Source of the DNA: Gentiana macrophylla
Taxonomy: Eukaryota > Streptophyta > Magnoliopsida > Gentianales > Gentianaceae
Direction: 5' to 3'
NCBI GenBank assembly: GCA_026214975.1
Contig: CM047806.1
Location: 83,623,599 to 83,687,598, forward strand
DNA: 64,000 bases
Position 1 is the first letter of the stretch. The number at the start of each line of letters is the position of its first letter. Of the stretch, positions 24,493 to 36,131 are shown in pieces. Both the position numbers and the translations under genes were made by a program. The notes below the pieces were generated by a model that saw only the letters and a list, made by a program, of their open reading frames with translations, was not told where the DNA came from and searched no databases.

Positions 24493-27400
24493 CCACCTCT
24501 CAAGTTGGGCGTGGTCGAAGGCCCAACTTGTCACGTTGATGCTGGAAGGCAGGTTTCAGTAGGGACTTTGTGAGCGAGTCTGCAATTGATCTTTGTTGTT
24601 GATGTGTGTCACTCTAAGGCGGTCATTTTGAATATTGTCACGAATGTAGTGATAGTCAATAGCAACGTGTTTCATTCGAGAGTGAAAAATCGGATTAGCA
24701 CAGAATTGAGTAGTTCCAAATTGTTGCAATAAATGACCGGGACCGTAGGTAGTGGGAAGTCGAGATCCTGTAGTAAGTACGCAACCCAGTGAAGCTCAGA
24801 TGTGGCTGCAGTGATGGACCTGTATTCTGCTTCAATGGAGGAGCGAGCAATAGTTGTTTGTTTCTTGGAGCTCTAGGATATGGGATTGCGACCAACATAA
24901 AATACATGAGCATTGGTTGAAGCATAGTCGTCTTTATTTCCACCCCAATCAGCATCAGCAAAGGCATGAAGTGTATTCAGAGAGGTGCAAAACAAGTGAA
25001 GTCCGTAATTTGGTGTGCCGACCAGATAGCGAAGAATGTGTTTTACATTGGACCAATGCACATCAGTTGGTTTATGCATGTATTGAGAAAGTTTATTGAC
25101 CACAAAGATAATGTCGGGTCGAGTGAAAAGTAAGTATTGAAGACTGCCAAGGACCATGCGGTATTGTTTGGGATCATCTAGTGAAGTTCCGGTTTGGGCA
25201 GTGAGATTATAGATATCCGGTGGGAGTGGAGTGGCCACGGAGTTGGCTTGTGTGAAGTTAAGTCTGGTCAAGAGTTCAGAGATATAGCACCTTTAAGGGC
25301 AAATCGGGCAGCCAGAAAATAAGAGAGGGAACCAAGATCTTTAAGGGAAAATCGGGCAGCCAGGGCAGTAATGAACTTATCCAGAGCATTATGATCATTC
25401 CCAGTGACAATAATGTCATCGACATATACCAAGATGTATAGTACGACTGAGTTACAAGAATACGCGAACATAGAGGTATCAGCTCCAAAGTTTCGAAATC
25501 CAATAGATAGCAGATAGCATTTGAGTTCATCATACCAAGCGCGCAGAGCTTGTTTAAGACCATAGATTGCTTTCTTAAGTTTGCAGACATAGTCTGGATG
25601 AGCTATGTCAGTGAATCCAGGTGGTTGTGATAGATAAATTGTATCATATAAGTGACCTTAGAGAAATGCATTGTTGATATCAAGCAGACGAAGATACCAT
25701 CCCTGCGTGAGAACTAAAGACAACACAACATGAATAGCAGTAGGTTTAACAACTGGACTAAAAGTATCAATGTAATCAATACCGGGTCATTGATTGAAGC
25801 CTTTGGCTACCAAGCGATCTTTTTAGAATTCAACCGAGCCATCAGGAAGATGTTTGATGCGGAAGATCCATTTAGAGCCAACCACGTTAAAGGAAGGATC
25901 GTATGGGACGAGATCCCATGTGTCATTAGGGATCAAAGCGTCATAATCTTCTTGCATAGAATTGCGCCACTGAGGATGTTTGAGGGCTTGAGTAATAGAT
26001 GTAGGTTCAGTTTTAGGGGAAGAGTTAAGTTGGGAGTGAAGGTTAAGTTTTTGCATGGGTTTTCGGATGTTATTTTCTGCCCTGGTTTGTATAGAATGTG
26101 TTGGAGGTGGAGAGGGGGGTGTGGATGGGTTGGAGGAAGTAACAGGAGGAGGGGCCGATTCTGAGGGGGAGGGTGGGAATTGTTGGTGGTGGAGGTGGAT
26201 GTAGGAATAGGTGGAGGAGTCGATATCTAGGAGCTAGGGATGGTTTCAGGAGTTGTGATGGTGGGAGTGGTTTGACTACCGAAAGGGAAGATCTCTTCAA
26301 TAAATTTAACATGCCTAGAAATATACATGTGAGAGGTGGAGGTTTCATAGCTGTAGTAGGTATCTTGAGTAAGGGAGTAGCCAAGGAATACACATGGGAT
26401 AGAGCGGGGTTTGAGTTTGTGATCGTTGTAAGGGCCGAGCCAAGGGTAGCAAAGGCAGACGAATGAGAGGAGTTTGTTGTAGTTGGGGTGTCTGCCAAAG
26501 ATACAGAGATAGGGGGATTTCATGGAGAGTGTGGGTATGGGCATGCGATTGATAAGATACACAGCAGTAGCAAAGGCATAAGGCCAGTAGTAAATGGGAG
26601 TAACGGAGTGGGTGAGGAGCGAGAGACCCGTTTAAACTATATGAAGATGTCGACGTTCCGAGTAGCCATTATGTTCAGGAGTGTGGGGCGGTGTGGTGTA
26701 GCGTGAAATACCATGGACATCAAGAAACGGGTGTAACTCAATGTACTTAGTGCCATTATCGGAGTATAGTATTTTAATGGAAGTTTCAAAAAACTTTTCA
26801 ACAATAGCCTTAAATTTAGGAAAAATGGTAGCGACATCACTTTTACGGTGGAGAGGGTAGAACTAGATGTATTTGGTGAAGTGATCAATGAAAATAATAT
26901 AATATTTATATCCATCATCAGACAACATGAGAGACGTCCAAGTATCAGAAAAAATTATTTCTAAGGGGCGGAAAGAACTTAAAGACGATAAGCCAAAAGC
27001 AAGTTTGTGACTCTTATTTTCAAGACATGCGAACAATGTGTAAATGTGGAGGAAATAACATCTAATTTATTGTTGGAAATAATAGACTGGAAAATAGGAC
27101 GTGCTGGTGTCCCAGCCGGTGATCCCAAGTATGTTGTGAGGTGCGATTAACAGCAAAAAAAAGCAAATAAGGGTCGAGACGGCCAATCGTAAAGTCCATC
27201 TTTTTCAGGTCCATGCATCAGGGGAAGATTGGTAAGACGATCCTTTACAACAAATTCAGAGGGTGAGAACTCAACAGATACATTATGTTGTTGACATGGG
27301 TCGGGATCCTCTTCTTTTTGTATCCCAGTTTTACCCAGCTTTTCACTAGATATCCAGGTGGATATCTGTGTTCGTTTTTTATTTTATTTTTCACTAGATA

Positions 27401-28265
27401 TCCACTTGGATATCTAGTGAAAAGCTGGGTAAAGCTGGAATACAAAAGCAGAGGATCCGCACCCTGTTGACATAGTTGAGAAATGGATAATAAATTACGA
27501 GAAATTTGGGGGACACAAAGCACATTATTAAGATTAAGTATACGAGACGAGGAAGTAGGTAAGGATGTCAAACCAGTGTGTGTTATGGGAAGAGCATTTC
27601 CATCTCCAACCATGATGTCGTCGGATCCATGATACGGAGTGTGTAGGGACATATTTTGGAGGTCGGAAATGATGTGGTGCATCGCCCCGCTATCAAGTGG
27701 CCATGGTGAAGATGGTGGAGCTGCAACATGGGCATGTGGATGGCGTGGCCAGTGCTGTGGGCATGCATGTGGATGGATGGCCGATTCTGTATATTTTGGT
27801 TGGACCTGAAATTGAGGACACCATATCGCCGAATGTCCTTGAGTTGAACACAATTGACATTTGCCCAAGTAGGGCTTGCGTCCATGGGGAGGAGCTATGG
27901 GCATGCCGGTGAAGTTTGTATTGCCAGGATAAGGCTGGGTGTAGTTTGTGGCAGAAGTCCGGTGGAGGGTTGCCGGAAATAGGATGGCCGAACCGCAGTA
28001 TGAGTAACAGCAGGATTAAATTGTTGTGCGCCAGCAGGATTGAATTGTTGAACAACAACAGGTTCATAATTGAGCAATTTAATTGGAGTTTGAGAAGCAG
28101 GGTTTAAGACTGGTTGTTGTGGAAGAAGACTTCGTCGGTGGTTATGGCAAACATGGTGGAGCACGAAGGTTGAGGAGAAAGAGAAGTAGGAGGGTAGGAG
28201 AAGAGCAGAAAAATGGTAGGAAAAAAAGAAGTAGAAAGAGGAATTCTATGCAAGGAGAGCAATGT
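24493..28265 (-). pseudogene. Ale-type copia gag-pol remnant
   Basis: Reading the minus strand from right to left gives a CCHC knuckle CQLCSTQGHSAIWC near 27840, protease WPLDSGAMHHI near 27690, protease-to-integrase linker NLLSISQLCQQ near 27480, and an integrase fragment with YTRF-type strands near 26740-26800. The reverse transcriptase start WDLVPYDPSFNVVGSK is near 25900, with the catalytic [11 protein letters not shown] near 25410. RNase H follows with FTRPDI and ADADWGG, near 24960-25130. Many frameshifts and stops break it. A 24-bp segment is repeated at 25292-25315 and 25339-25362 within the reverse transcriptase. A MITE interrupts the protease-integrase junction. Most of gag is absent. 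Confidence 0.85.
27298..27464. mobile_element. Mutator-type MITE (167 bp) with 9-bp TSD
   Basis: Terminal inverted repeats of about 70 bp start GGGTCGGGATCCTCT at the left and read GGGTGCGGATCCTCT on the complement of the right end. They meet in a short AT-rich centre, so the whole unit can fold back. The flanks are an exact 9-bp duplication, TGTTGACAT, at 27289-27297 and 27465-27473. A 9-bp TSD with long inverted repeats is characteristic of the Mutator superfamily. It has no coding capacity, so it is non-autonomous. It disrupts the Ale-type pol. Confidence 0.88.
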
Positions 28266-28277
28266 GCTCTGATGCCA
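28266..28277 (-). other. PBS of the Ale-type element
   Basis: The minus strand reads TGGCATCAGAGC directly after the 5' LTR, one mismatch from TGGTATCAGAGC, the usual initiator-methionine tRNA site. Confidence 0.85.
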
Positions 28278-28457
28278 TATTATGAGAGAATTTGAGAAGA
28301 TTTTCTGTATATCGATTGAATGAATGTTACCGTGGTTGTCCATATATATATACAATTAACGGAAGATTCTAGAGATACTACCATATCTACAATAATGAAT
28401 ACATTATGAATACAGAATATTACAATAATAAATTATATTTCTTGTGTATAGCTAATA
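28278..28457 (-). repeat. 5' LTR of the Ale-type element (180 bp)
   Basis: It is homologous to 24322-24492, with a small duplication of the GAATACA stretch. It lies between the TSD TCTAT (28458-28462) and the PBS. Confidence 0.88.
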
Positions 28458-28694
28458 TCTATATATGATTGTACATGTTAAGGAACCCAAAACTTATCGA
28501 ATGGGTTGCTCTCGGGTATTTTTATTTTTTTAGAGATCTTTGATCTATCTTTTTTATGCAACTTATGAGATAAAGTATTGTGGCAATTTTTTTATTTGTA
28601 TGACATTGATGATATCAATAAAATGATGATGATAACAATCGAGAGAAAAATGATATGAACTTATGAAGATGATCAATCTTTTGAAAATACATGT
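28458..28694 (+). other. Short piece of older substrate between two insertions
   Basis: This 237-bp AT-rich segment lies between the Ale-type and SIRE-type insertions. It joins colinearly with 42683 onward, as shown by the CATGT TSD. No motif is recognisable here by itself; from context it is likely the gag-side part of the Oryco-like remnant. Confidence 0.5.
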
Positions 28695-30356
28695 TGTTGG
28701 TCCCTTGAAAAAGGCTTTGTTTAAGCTTAGAGGGGGGTGAATAAACTTAACACTTAAAACTTTTTGGAGTTGACAAACTCAGTAGGGTTCAATAGTCTCA
28801 TTGACTTCTTGATCTCAATGACTATTAAAGCAATTGAATTTGTTGCAGCAGAATATATTAGATTAAGCCTTGTTACTTGTTGTTTAAAAGATGATACTAA
28901 GTATTAGATACTCAGTAGTGCAAGTAGTGTCATTTAGCAGCTAGTTCAGTAGATTGATATGATAAGTATGCAGATAAAGTAAATTGCAGAAAGTAAATGC
29001 AGTGAATAAAGTAGGCAAGTTTTAAGTGGTTCCAGGTAGTGTAATCCTGTCAGTCCACTCTTCACCTGTGATGTTAGAGGAAATTCACTAGTGACTTTGA
29101 GATAGCTGTTACGAAATCCCTAAAGTGTTTGTCCTTGACCATTGACTATGGCTTCACAAACTTAACACTAAAAACATGTAGGATTGCTGCTCCTAAGTAT
29201 TCCACTGGTCCTTGAAGGGTAGGATTGCCTCTTCACCAGCTTCACCACAAAACACAACAGTCCTTGACACTTCAAAGAAGTGGTGCCTGCGTCTTGAGTT
29301 CTTCTTGAAAAAGAAGGGGTTGAATCAAGAAAGTGATTCAGCTTCCAGCAAGCTTTTGATCAGGATGATAAGATCAGCAGCTTGTAGTCTTCAAGTGTGT
29401 GTACTGGATGTAACTTGATTGTAGAAACACTTGAAGAAAATCCTTGATCAGTAAATTAAAGCTCAGATAGTATCAGCAGGGTCAGATTGCACTTTGATCA
29501 ATTTCTTGCTCAAAAACTTAGTTGCTTCATGTGTATTCTTGTTGTTCTTGTTATTGCAATCTGAATCAGAAGTCCACTATTTATAGGTGTAGATCCTGTG
29601 ATTTGAATTTGAATTTCAAATACAACCGTTACAGGATTATCTAAATATTCCTGAAAATCCTTCTGATGTACCTTACTGACACTGTCAGTGTCCTTCTAAC
29701 AGTCCGGTCTGTTAACCAAGTATTTATTTCCATTTAAAATGGCTCTGAAATCCTTACAACGTCCCTTTCGTCTTGGCCATTGATTGATTAATTAATCCAA
29801 TGCTTGTAATTCATCCTTATCCATTTAATCTTCCAGAAAAACTTGGATTAATTCGAATTTTGTATTCAACAGACACCTGTTGTATAGGTCTGCTGATGTA
29901 CATATATGTCAGGTAATTTAGTCTGATGTGTTTTATAAACACATCAGATGGCTGCTTCTCATCTAACTTTTTATAATGAAGTTAGATTACACCATTTTAA
30001 ACATAACCAAGTTCCAATCACCACTTTACTTTACCGAACTTAGACCTTCTACACAAGGTATATGTGATCAGTTTAGGTCATCACAGACCTCCCTAAATTC
30101 TGATCCCATATCCTTGACTTTAAATACGAAGTTTGATCCCTTAGCCTTCATAAATGAGTTTGAACCCTCGTCCTTCATTACTGTGTTTGAACCCTCAGCC
30201 TTCAACTGCCAATTGGTTCCTAGACTCTACTATCCTAGACACTCTACTGACCTGAATAGGTCTGCTGAACAAGTCAGCTGACCTCTTTACAGTGCTTGTT
30301 TGATCAAACCTATACAAAGATCAAACTCTAGTAAACCTATACATTTAGTCTAAACA
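28695..30356 (-). repeat. 3' LTR of the SIRE-type element
   Basis: Plus-strand TGTTGGTCCCTTG at 28695 is the U5 end. The U3 end reads TGTTTAGAC on the minus strand at 30356, where a deletion of about 30 bp between two GTCT repeats shortens it relative to the 5' LTR. The TATA CTATAAATAG is on the minus strand at 29577-29586. The purine tract AAGAAAAGA abuts it at 30357-30365. Confidence 0.85.
28721..28750 (-). other. Conserved U5 hairpin of SIRE-type LTR (family b, 3' LTR)
   Basis: Stem TTAAGCTTA / TAAACTTAA around GAGGGGGGTGAA. The one non-Watson-Crick pair is a G:U wobble in the sense RNA. Its outer edge is 26 nt from the LTR end. Confidence 0.75.
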
Positions 30357-30411
30357 TCTTTTCTTGGATGCCTCTCTGATCTGTTCTTTAAGTAAATAAA
30401 TATCAGCCTTC

Positions 30412-31426
30412 TTAATGTGATTCAAGAGGCTCGGTTGGCACTGATTGGCTCAATAGCGAATATAACCTCGTAGACTTTGCAGTGTCTACTGATTGCTTTG
30501 TTTTCTCTGGCTTTAGGATGTCAGTGATCTTTATTGTATCATTGGCCTTTCTTTTCTCCACTGTCTTCTTTGGTGAAGCAAGTTGATTATCATTTCTAGC
30601 TTTTGTTCTTTGTTCCTGCTCACCATCACTTTCCACTTTTTCTACTTCATCATCATCTAGGCCTGGGATAGGAGTATTAATCTCTGGCTTATATCTTGCC
30701 TTGTTGATAGCAGATGGAGCAACATCAGCAATCTCTAAGTGATTCAGCAGGGCCTGAACCATTAACCCCAAAGGTTTTGTCTTGATGAAAAAACCTGAAC
30801 CCATATAACCAGCAGGTTTCTTCTCTCTCAACCTCTTTCTTATGGTTTCTCTTTCATCTGTCATTCATATATTGAACAAAAAAACCAGCCCAATCAAACT
30901 TCATACTCCTTGAGATGATTATAATCATGTCTATTTTGGGCCCGGATAAAGTATCAAGGCTTCCAACAAACCCCAAAATATTCTTAGCAATATATTTGCT
31001 CAGCAGGTTATACTCAAAGGCAGTATTCTTGACATTTATGTTTAAGGCAACTGGTGCATCTGGGTTTGTTCTGATAGATTCAACAAAAGCCAGCCTTGGT
31101 AACTCCATAGATTCTGGATTTGTAGGGGCTCCATTCCCTGGACCAAATCCAAAGACCTCTCTCAGCAGGTCTGATGTTACTTCAATCTCCTGACCATTTA
31201 CAGTTGTTGTAAAAGCCTCATTGTTATTTTTAATCACCATATTTCTCCAGAAATCACAGATATTCTTGTAAGAAATCTTCTCCAATCTGAGATTTAGAAC
31301 ATTTTCTAGTCCTTCAAATCTTCTGATTCTTCTTCCCAGATTAATTGCTAAATCAGTTGCATCAGTGTCAGTAACATGTCCTCTAACACTTTGGTTGGTT
31401 ACAAGATGAACATCTTTATCCGCCAT
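30412..31426 (-). CDS. Accessory ORF of the SIRE-type element, frame-broken
   Basis: Two overlapping minus-strand frames (31426-30854, beginning MADKDVHLVTNQSV, and 30864-30412) read as one protein of about 340 residues with a frameshift near 30860. The first part is folded-looking, with FWRNMVIKNNNEAFTTTVNG and LREVFGFGPG stretches. The second part is basic and acidic with low-complexity KK/EE runs, a probable disordered tail. No signal peptide or membrane segment is visible, so it does not look like an envelope protein. It lies on the same strand as pol, 720 bp downstream of it and 47 bp from the purine tract. The function is unknown to me; the first part is reminiscent of plant-transposon-associated domains found beside other LTR elements, but this is only an impression. 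Confidence 0.6.
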
Positions 31427-32147
31427 TGTTAAATGAAATGCTTGAGAAAGACAGTGATGAAAACTCTAAAAATATGTGTTCACCCTTGTACCGAATTTTT
31501 GGAGAAAAAGATTAGATTTGCATATACATTTTGTGTATATATCTGTATATATAGGTAGATGTAGTGGGTAGGAATCTCAGAGATGTACAGTGCACATACT
31601 GTACAAACACACGATTTAATTTGGAATAAGTGTGATGTTGCCACGTGTCCCACTAATTGATCCCACAAAAGTAATAAATCGTTATGTACTAGTAACAGCT
31701 GTAATAAAGGATAAGATTAATATCCATTTACTCCACTATTGACTTTCATTAAAGTCTGACTTTATCAGCAGCGTATCATCCAGCAGACTTCTTCAGTAAA
31801 CTTCACCTTTAGTAGAGTGGATAAAGTCTGCTTCTATTCTTCAGTGCACTCAGCAGGTTCAGTAGCCTGCTGATATATAAAATGCACAGCTGATCTTCAT
31901 ACGACATAGTTTTGTCCAACTGATAATACAAGATGAAGTTTTAATACCAATGACTGATCTGCCAAGTGAGCTCACCCAACAAGGCAAAGACCAGTCTCCT
32001 TGGCAACATCATTTGCTCAATTGTCCAAACTATAGGAGTAATTAGGAATTGTTCATACCAATGACTAATCTGCCGAGTGAGCACACCCAGCAGGGAAAAG
32101 TCTAGTCCATTTGGTGAATTCCAGTACTCTGCTGACCTATCAGCAGG
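31427..32147 (-). other. Untranslated spacer between pol and the accessory ORF
   Basis: No coding frame is supported. It contains a direct repeat of about 60 bp (31944-32004 and 32055-32113, sharing ATACCAATGACT and ATCTGCC cores) and several CTGCTGA runs. It may hold the 3' pol UTR or a promoter for the accessory ORF, but nothing visible decides this. Confidence 0.5.
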
Positions 32148-32770
32148 TCAGTCAACCTTGATAATGCCAAGTTCAGTTCTTAACTTAGAAAACCTTTCAC
32201 TATCCCAAGTCTTTGTAATGATTTCAGCAAGTTGATCTTCAGTAGGAATATAGAGAACCACCACATCTTTCTTTTCAACATGATCTCTTATAAAATGATG
32301 TCTTACATCAATGTGTTTGGTCCTTGAGTGCCAAAACTGGATTTTCTGTGATTGCAATTGAACTTGTATTATCATACATTATGGGAATTTCTCTTTCTTC
32401 GATCCCATAATCCTTTAATTGATGTCTTAACCAAAGTACTTGTGCACGGCAGCTTCCAACAGTAATGTATTCAGCTTCAGCAGTGGAAGTTGATATAGAA
32501 TTATGCTTCTTGCTAAACCAGGAAACAAGTCTATTTCCCATCACTAACAAGTTCCTGTGGAGCTTTTTCTATCAATCTTGCACCCAGCATAATCAGAATC
32601 TGAAGAGATATAATTTTGAAACTTCCATCTTTTGAATACCAAATCCCCACTCCCAAAGTCTCTTTTAGATATTTGAGAATCCTTTTTACTGCAGCTAAGT
32701 GGCATTCCTTAGGTTTAGATTGAAATCTTGCACAAACAGGTCTGCTGGCTGTGAGGTACAGCGGACTTCC

Positions 32771-35700
32771 TGTTGAGTATTTTGTAGTAGTAAGCTATTG
32801 TGTTGATTATTTTTCAAAAGTTGTTATCCCTTTGATTAAAGCTTTTATATATATATATAGTATTATATATATTATTTTATATAATCTCTTTATAAGTGTT
32901 CTGAATTGTATTTTCTCCGAAATGTTATCTCTCACTACTCTGAAAACCGAAACGTGCTCTTAAAATCCGTTCCTACATTAATTGTAGTTGTTTCATCTCC
33001 TCGTTTCATCTTCTCGTTTCATCTACCATTATTCCACCCGATCCTCATGCCGTATTTTTGAAATGGTTTGAGGTTTAAAGTTTCCATCTTTACTCCGATA
33101 TGTTGTGGAACGGTTGCCGATTCGAGTCACTACAACATATGCTAATCTTGAAGTCTTGACTCGAGCATTCAAAGCTTTTACTGGAACCTTTACGCAGTCA
33201 ACCTTTATGACAAGGTGAACTCGTTTCATTGTGCACAATCTTATCCTTTATTAATTCTGATTTGGGCATTTACTGTGTTGATTTTGTTCTGTGCTTCGTT
33301 TGGAAGCCTTAATGTGCCAAAGGCATTGCCTCTCAAAATTCCTTATTTATCACGTGGTCAAAATCAAATCTTTTCTCTCACCCTATTTCATGGAAGTATT
33401 AGTTTATGTTCATTGCTCTGTTAATATTCTTATTGACTGATTTGATTTTGATACTGGCTGATTTTGTGCCGTTTGTGTCCTCTGCTAGGTCAAGATAACC
33501 TTTCCGAATGAAGTCATGTCCCTAGGTTAGTTGAACCAGTGATGTCGGTTTGTCGTCGGTTTAATTATGTTATATCACTGGTCTTAAACCTGAGGGTTCA
33601 CACCCTATGATGCAATTGGTTTAATCACTGTTTGTATGCTCTATTTAGACTGAGAGGAATCACCTCTATGATGTGCTGATTAAACCATGTCCCTTTCGAT
33701 TTCAGACTCGAGCTCGTGTTTATGGTTGAGTCTGAACATAAGTGTCTTAAACCACTGATCAATCCTTATGTGTTGCCTGCAAATATTTGGATGATCAGTT
33801 TGGTTTGTCGGGTCCCTTACTGTGGACTTTAACCTATAATTCGGTTCAAATTCGGGTTAACTGATATGTAAGGCATTGTTTAAATATCTGGGTCAATCAC
33901 ATGTTTATTTCCCGTAAATTATTAGCCTGACGGCACCGAGACAGGATTTACATGCTGATACACTCCAAACCTACTTAACTTGCCCTTTCGGGATATATCG
34001 CATGTGCCTCATTTTTTCAAAATTTGAATTATGGTTTCACACTATTAGGGTTAGAGTTCTTCACATCTACTCTATAAATAGCCACTCACATTAACTTGGA
34101 TTGTATCAGTTGAACAATATAGCAATCCCACATTTTCTCCTATTTCAAAAGTTTTTCTCTTTGTGAAAGTTTGAGTCAGTGTGGCAGTGTTTGAGAATCT
34201 TGAGAAATATCTCAAACAGGAACTGGTTTCTGGAGCCAAGACTATTGAAAGGAATAGTATTTCCAGTTCAATAGGAGTGTGATTCAGAAGATCAGTTTGT
34301 GGTCAAGGTCTTGGTGTTCTTCCTGGTTTTTGAGGTACACAAGAAGCTAGTCAGTTTTTAGTTTCTGTCTTATATTGTTTTCAACTGTGTTTCAGTTTCT
34401 GCCTTATATTGGACTGAATTGTGTGTGTCAAGGATTTGTGTGATTGATCCCTAAAAATTGAGAAACTCTCTTGCTAGAGAGGACTTGATCAGTGGAAGAC
34501 TGCCCTCAGTTTTGCTGAGAATTGATCTCCTACTCTTGGACACACCACAGTCAATTTTGAAAGATCTAACTGAGTGCCTGTGGTAAACCGTATTCGATCA
34601 TCAACTTGTTGCCTTGTCAAAAAATCCAGGATCTGTCACCTTGGTGTGTCTGATTTGATATATCAGCACACTCCATTGAGAATAAGGCATTACAGACTGA
34701 ATTCTTTGACTAACTTGCACGGTTGTGCCCTTGAATATTGGTTTGACCTGGTCTAGCTCTCTGTTTATTCCCCTTTGCTCTGTCTAAAACTTGGTCCTAC
34801 CTCGGCTGAGATATCCACCAAGTTTCTGCCTTTGTTTGTGAAAAGTGCTTCTGTTGAATACTTAAAGATATAGCCGTTTTTGTGCTTTTTTTATCATATT
34901 ACTTAGTCCTGAATCATAATCTATATTGCTTGAATCTGCACCTTGCTGATTCATTATCTCATTGAATTTTTGTTGCACCATATCTGCTATATTGCACTAT
35001 ATCTGCTGCACCTCACTTGTTTTGGAATCTATTTAAGATTGCTGCTTTCATCTGCTGTGAGAACTGAAGCTTGCTGAACCTGCTACTGCTGCACTAGCTT
35101 TGTCTGTTAAATCTACAAATCGTGTTGCCTTCTTGGAATTGCTGTTTAATAGACTTTTCAGTGTTCATTAGTAAGGACTGCTGAACATCTTTTTTTCAGC
35201 ATTGAAATTCAGTTTTGATAATCGTATTCCTTAAATTTGATCATCACCACTGAAATTCAACTGAAAGTTCAGTATATTTGATTAAGTCCATAACTGCTGG
35301 TTGGAATTCTGTTTTGGATTCATCTCTTCTTTGTATATGGACTTGAACATCTTGTAAGCTGACTTGTAGTAAGCATTGCTGTAAACTAATTTTGAGTTAT
35401 ACTTGTACTTAGGTAATTTTTGTAATCTGTTCTCTAAACTAAAGCTGAACCTGGTTTTGTAATTGATAAGTAGTGCTGTATGTTCTTGTTGTATTAGAAC
35501 CTGCATCTTTTGTACTACACATTCCCTGTTTGGTAATCTTCCTTTGCAGCACTCTATTTGATCTATATCTGGCCTGCAATTATCCTACATGATTTAAATA
35601 CGTTTGGTCAAACCCCTTTGGTGTAATAATTTGCTTAATACACTTTATATGTCTGTCTGCATATCTGAATTAGCTAAATAAGTTGAACCAAGTTATAAAG

Positions 35701-36131
35701 AATTGTTTATTGACCCTCCTGTTTCAGGAACCTTTTGTGACGCTTTTCAAACATCACTAAAAGTTACAAGTGATTTATAGCCTGCCATAGTTTTGATCAT
35801 ATTTTATCATTGTTGATTTATAACCTGCATTGGTTCTGATCTTTCTTAAATCAACCTGCTACATTGCAATAGTATTTGTTTTGATCAATTTGCACAACCT
35901 GTATCTTGTCATAAGTAATAGTTGTTATACTTGTCTTGATCAAAAATTAAATCACATCACTTTTGATCACTAAGGTTTATAACACAAGCGAATAACCAAC
36001 TAAGCTGGCTTCCGCCTTAGTTGTTTAGTACTTGTGTTTGATATTCGAAAAAGAGTTTAAAATCACCCAACACTCTATTCACCCCCCCCCCCCCCTTCTA
36101 GAGTGTTTGTTTGCGCTATATCGATCCAACA
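32771..36131 (+). mobile_element. Long SIRE-type solo LTR (3361 bp) with TSD CTTCC
   Basis: It starts TGTTGAGTATTTTGTAG and ends ATATCGATCCAACA. It is flanked by CTTCC at 32766-32770 and 36132-36136. The insertion falls within the MIGS-LYLTASRP stretch of the SIRE reverse transcriptase/RNase H, and removing it restores that reading. The sense is plus: TATA CTATAAATAG at 34072-34081 and the U5 hairpin at 36069-36107 with a run of 14 C. No gag or pol is seen and no terminal sub-repeats were found, so one very long LTR is the simplest reading. A deleted LTR-internal-LTR element cannot be fully excluded. Confidence 0.82.
36069..36107 (+). other. Conserved U5 hairpin of SIRE-type LTR (family c)
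   Basis: Perfect 9-bp stem AACACTCTA / TAGAGTGTT (36069-36077, 36099-36107). The loop is TTCA, 14 C, then TTC. Its outer edge is 24 nt from the LTR end at 36131. Confidence 0.82.

Larger units (their letters stand above)
24322..28457 (-). mobile_element. Ale/Retrofit-type Ty1/copia element, complete ends
   Basis: Short LTRs (24322-24492 and 28278-28457) with TATTA...TAATA ends flank an internal region with PBS and PPT. The TSD TCTAT is exact at 24317-24321 and 28458-28462. The 4.1-kb length is short for this lineage and gag is largely lost. It inserted into the same substrate as the later SIRE element, because both flanks join older sequence. Confidence 0.9.

Noticed and set aside
32771..36131. 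Host genes inside the region splitting the SIRE pol
   Set aside because: The segment has TG...CA ends and an exact TSD, and no coding pattern was seen; a solo LTR explains it.
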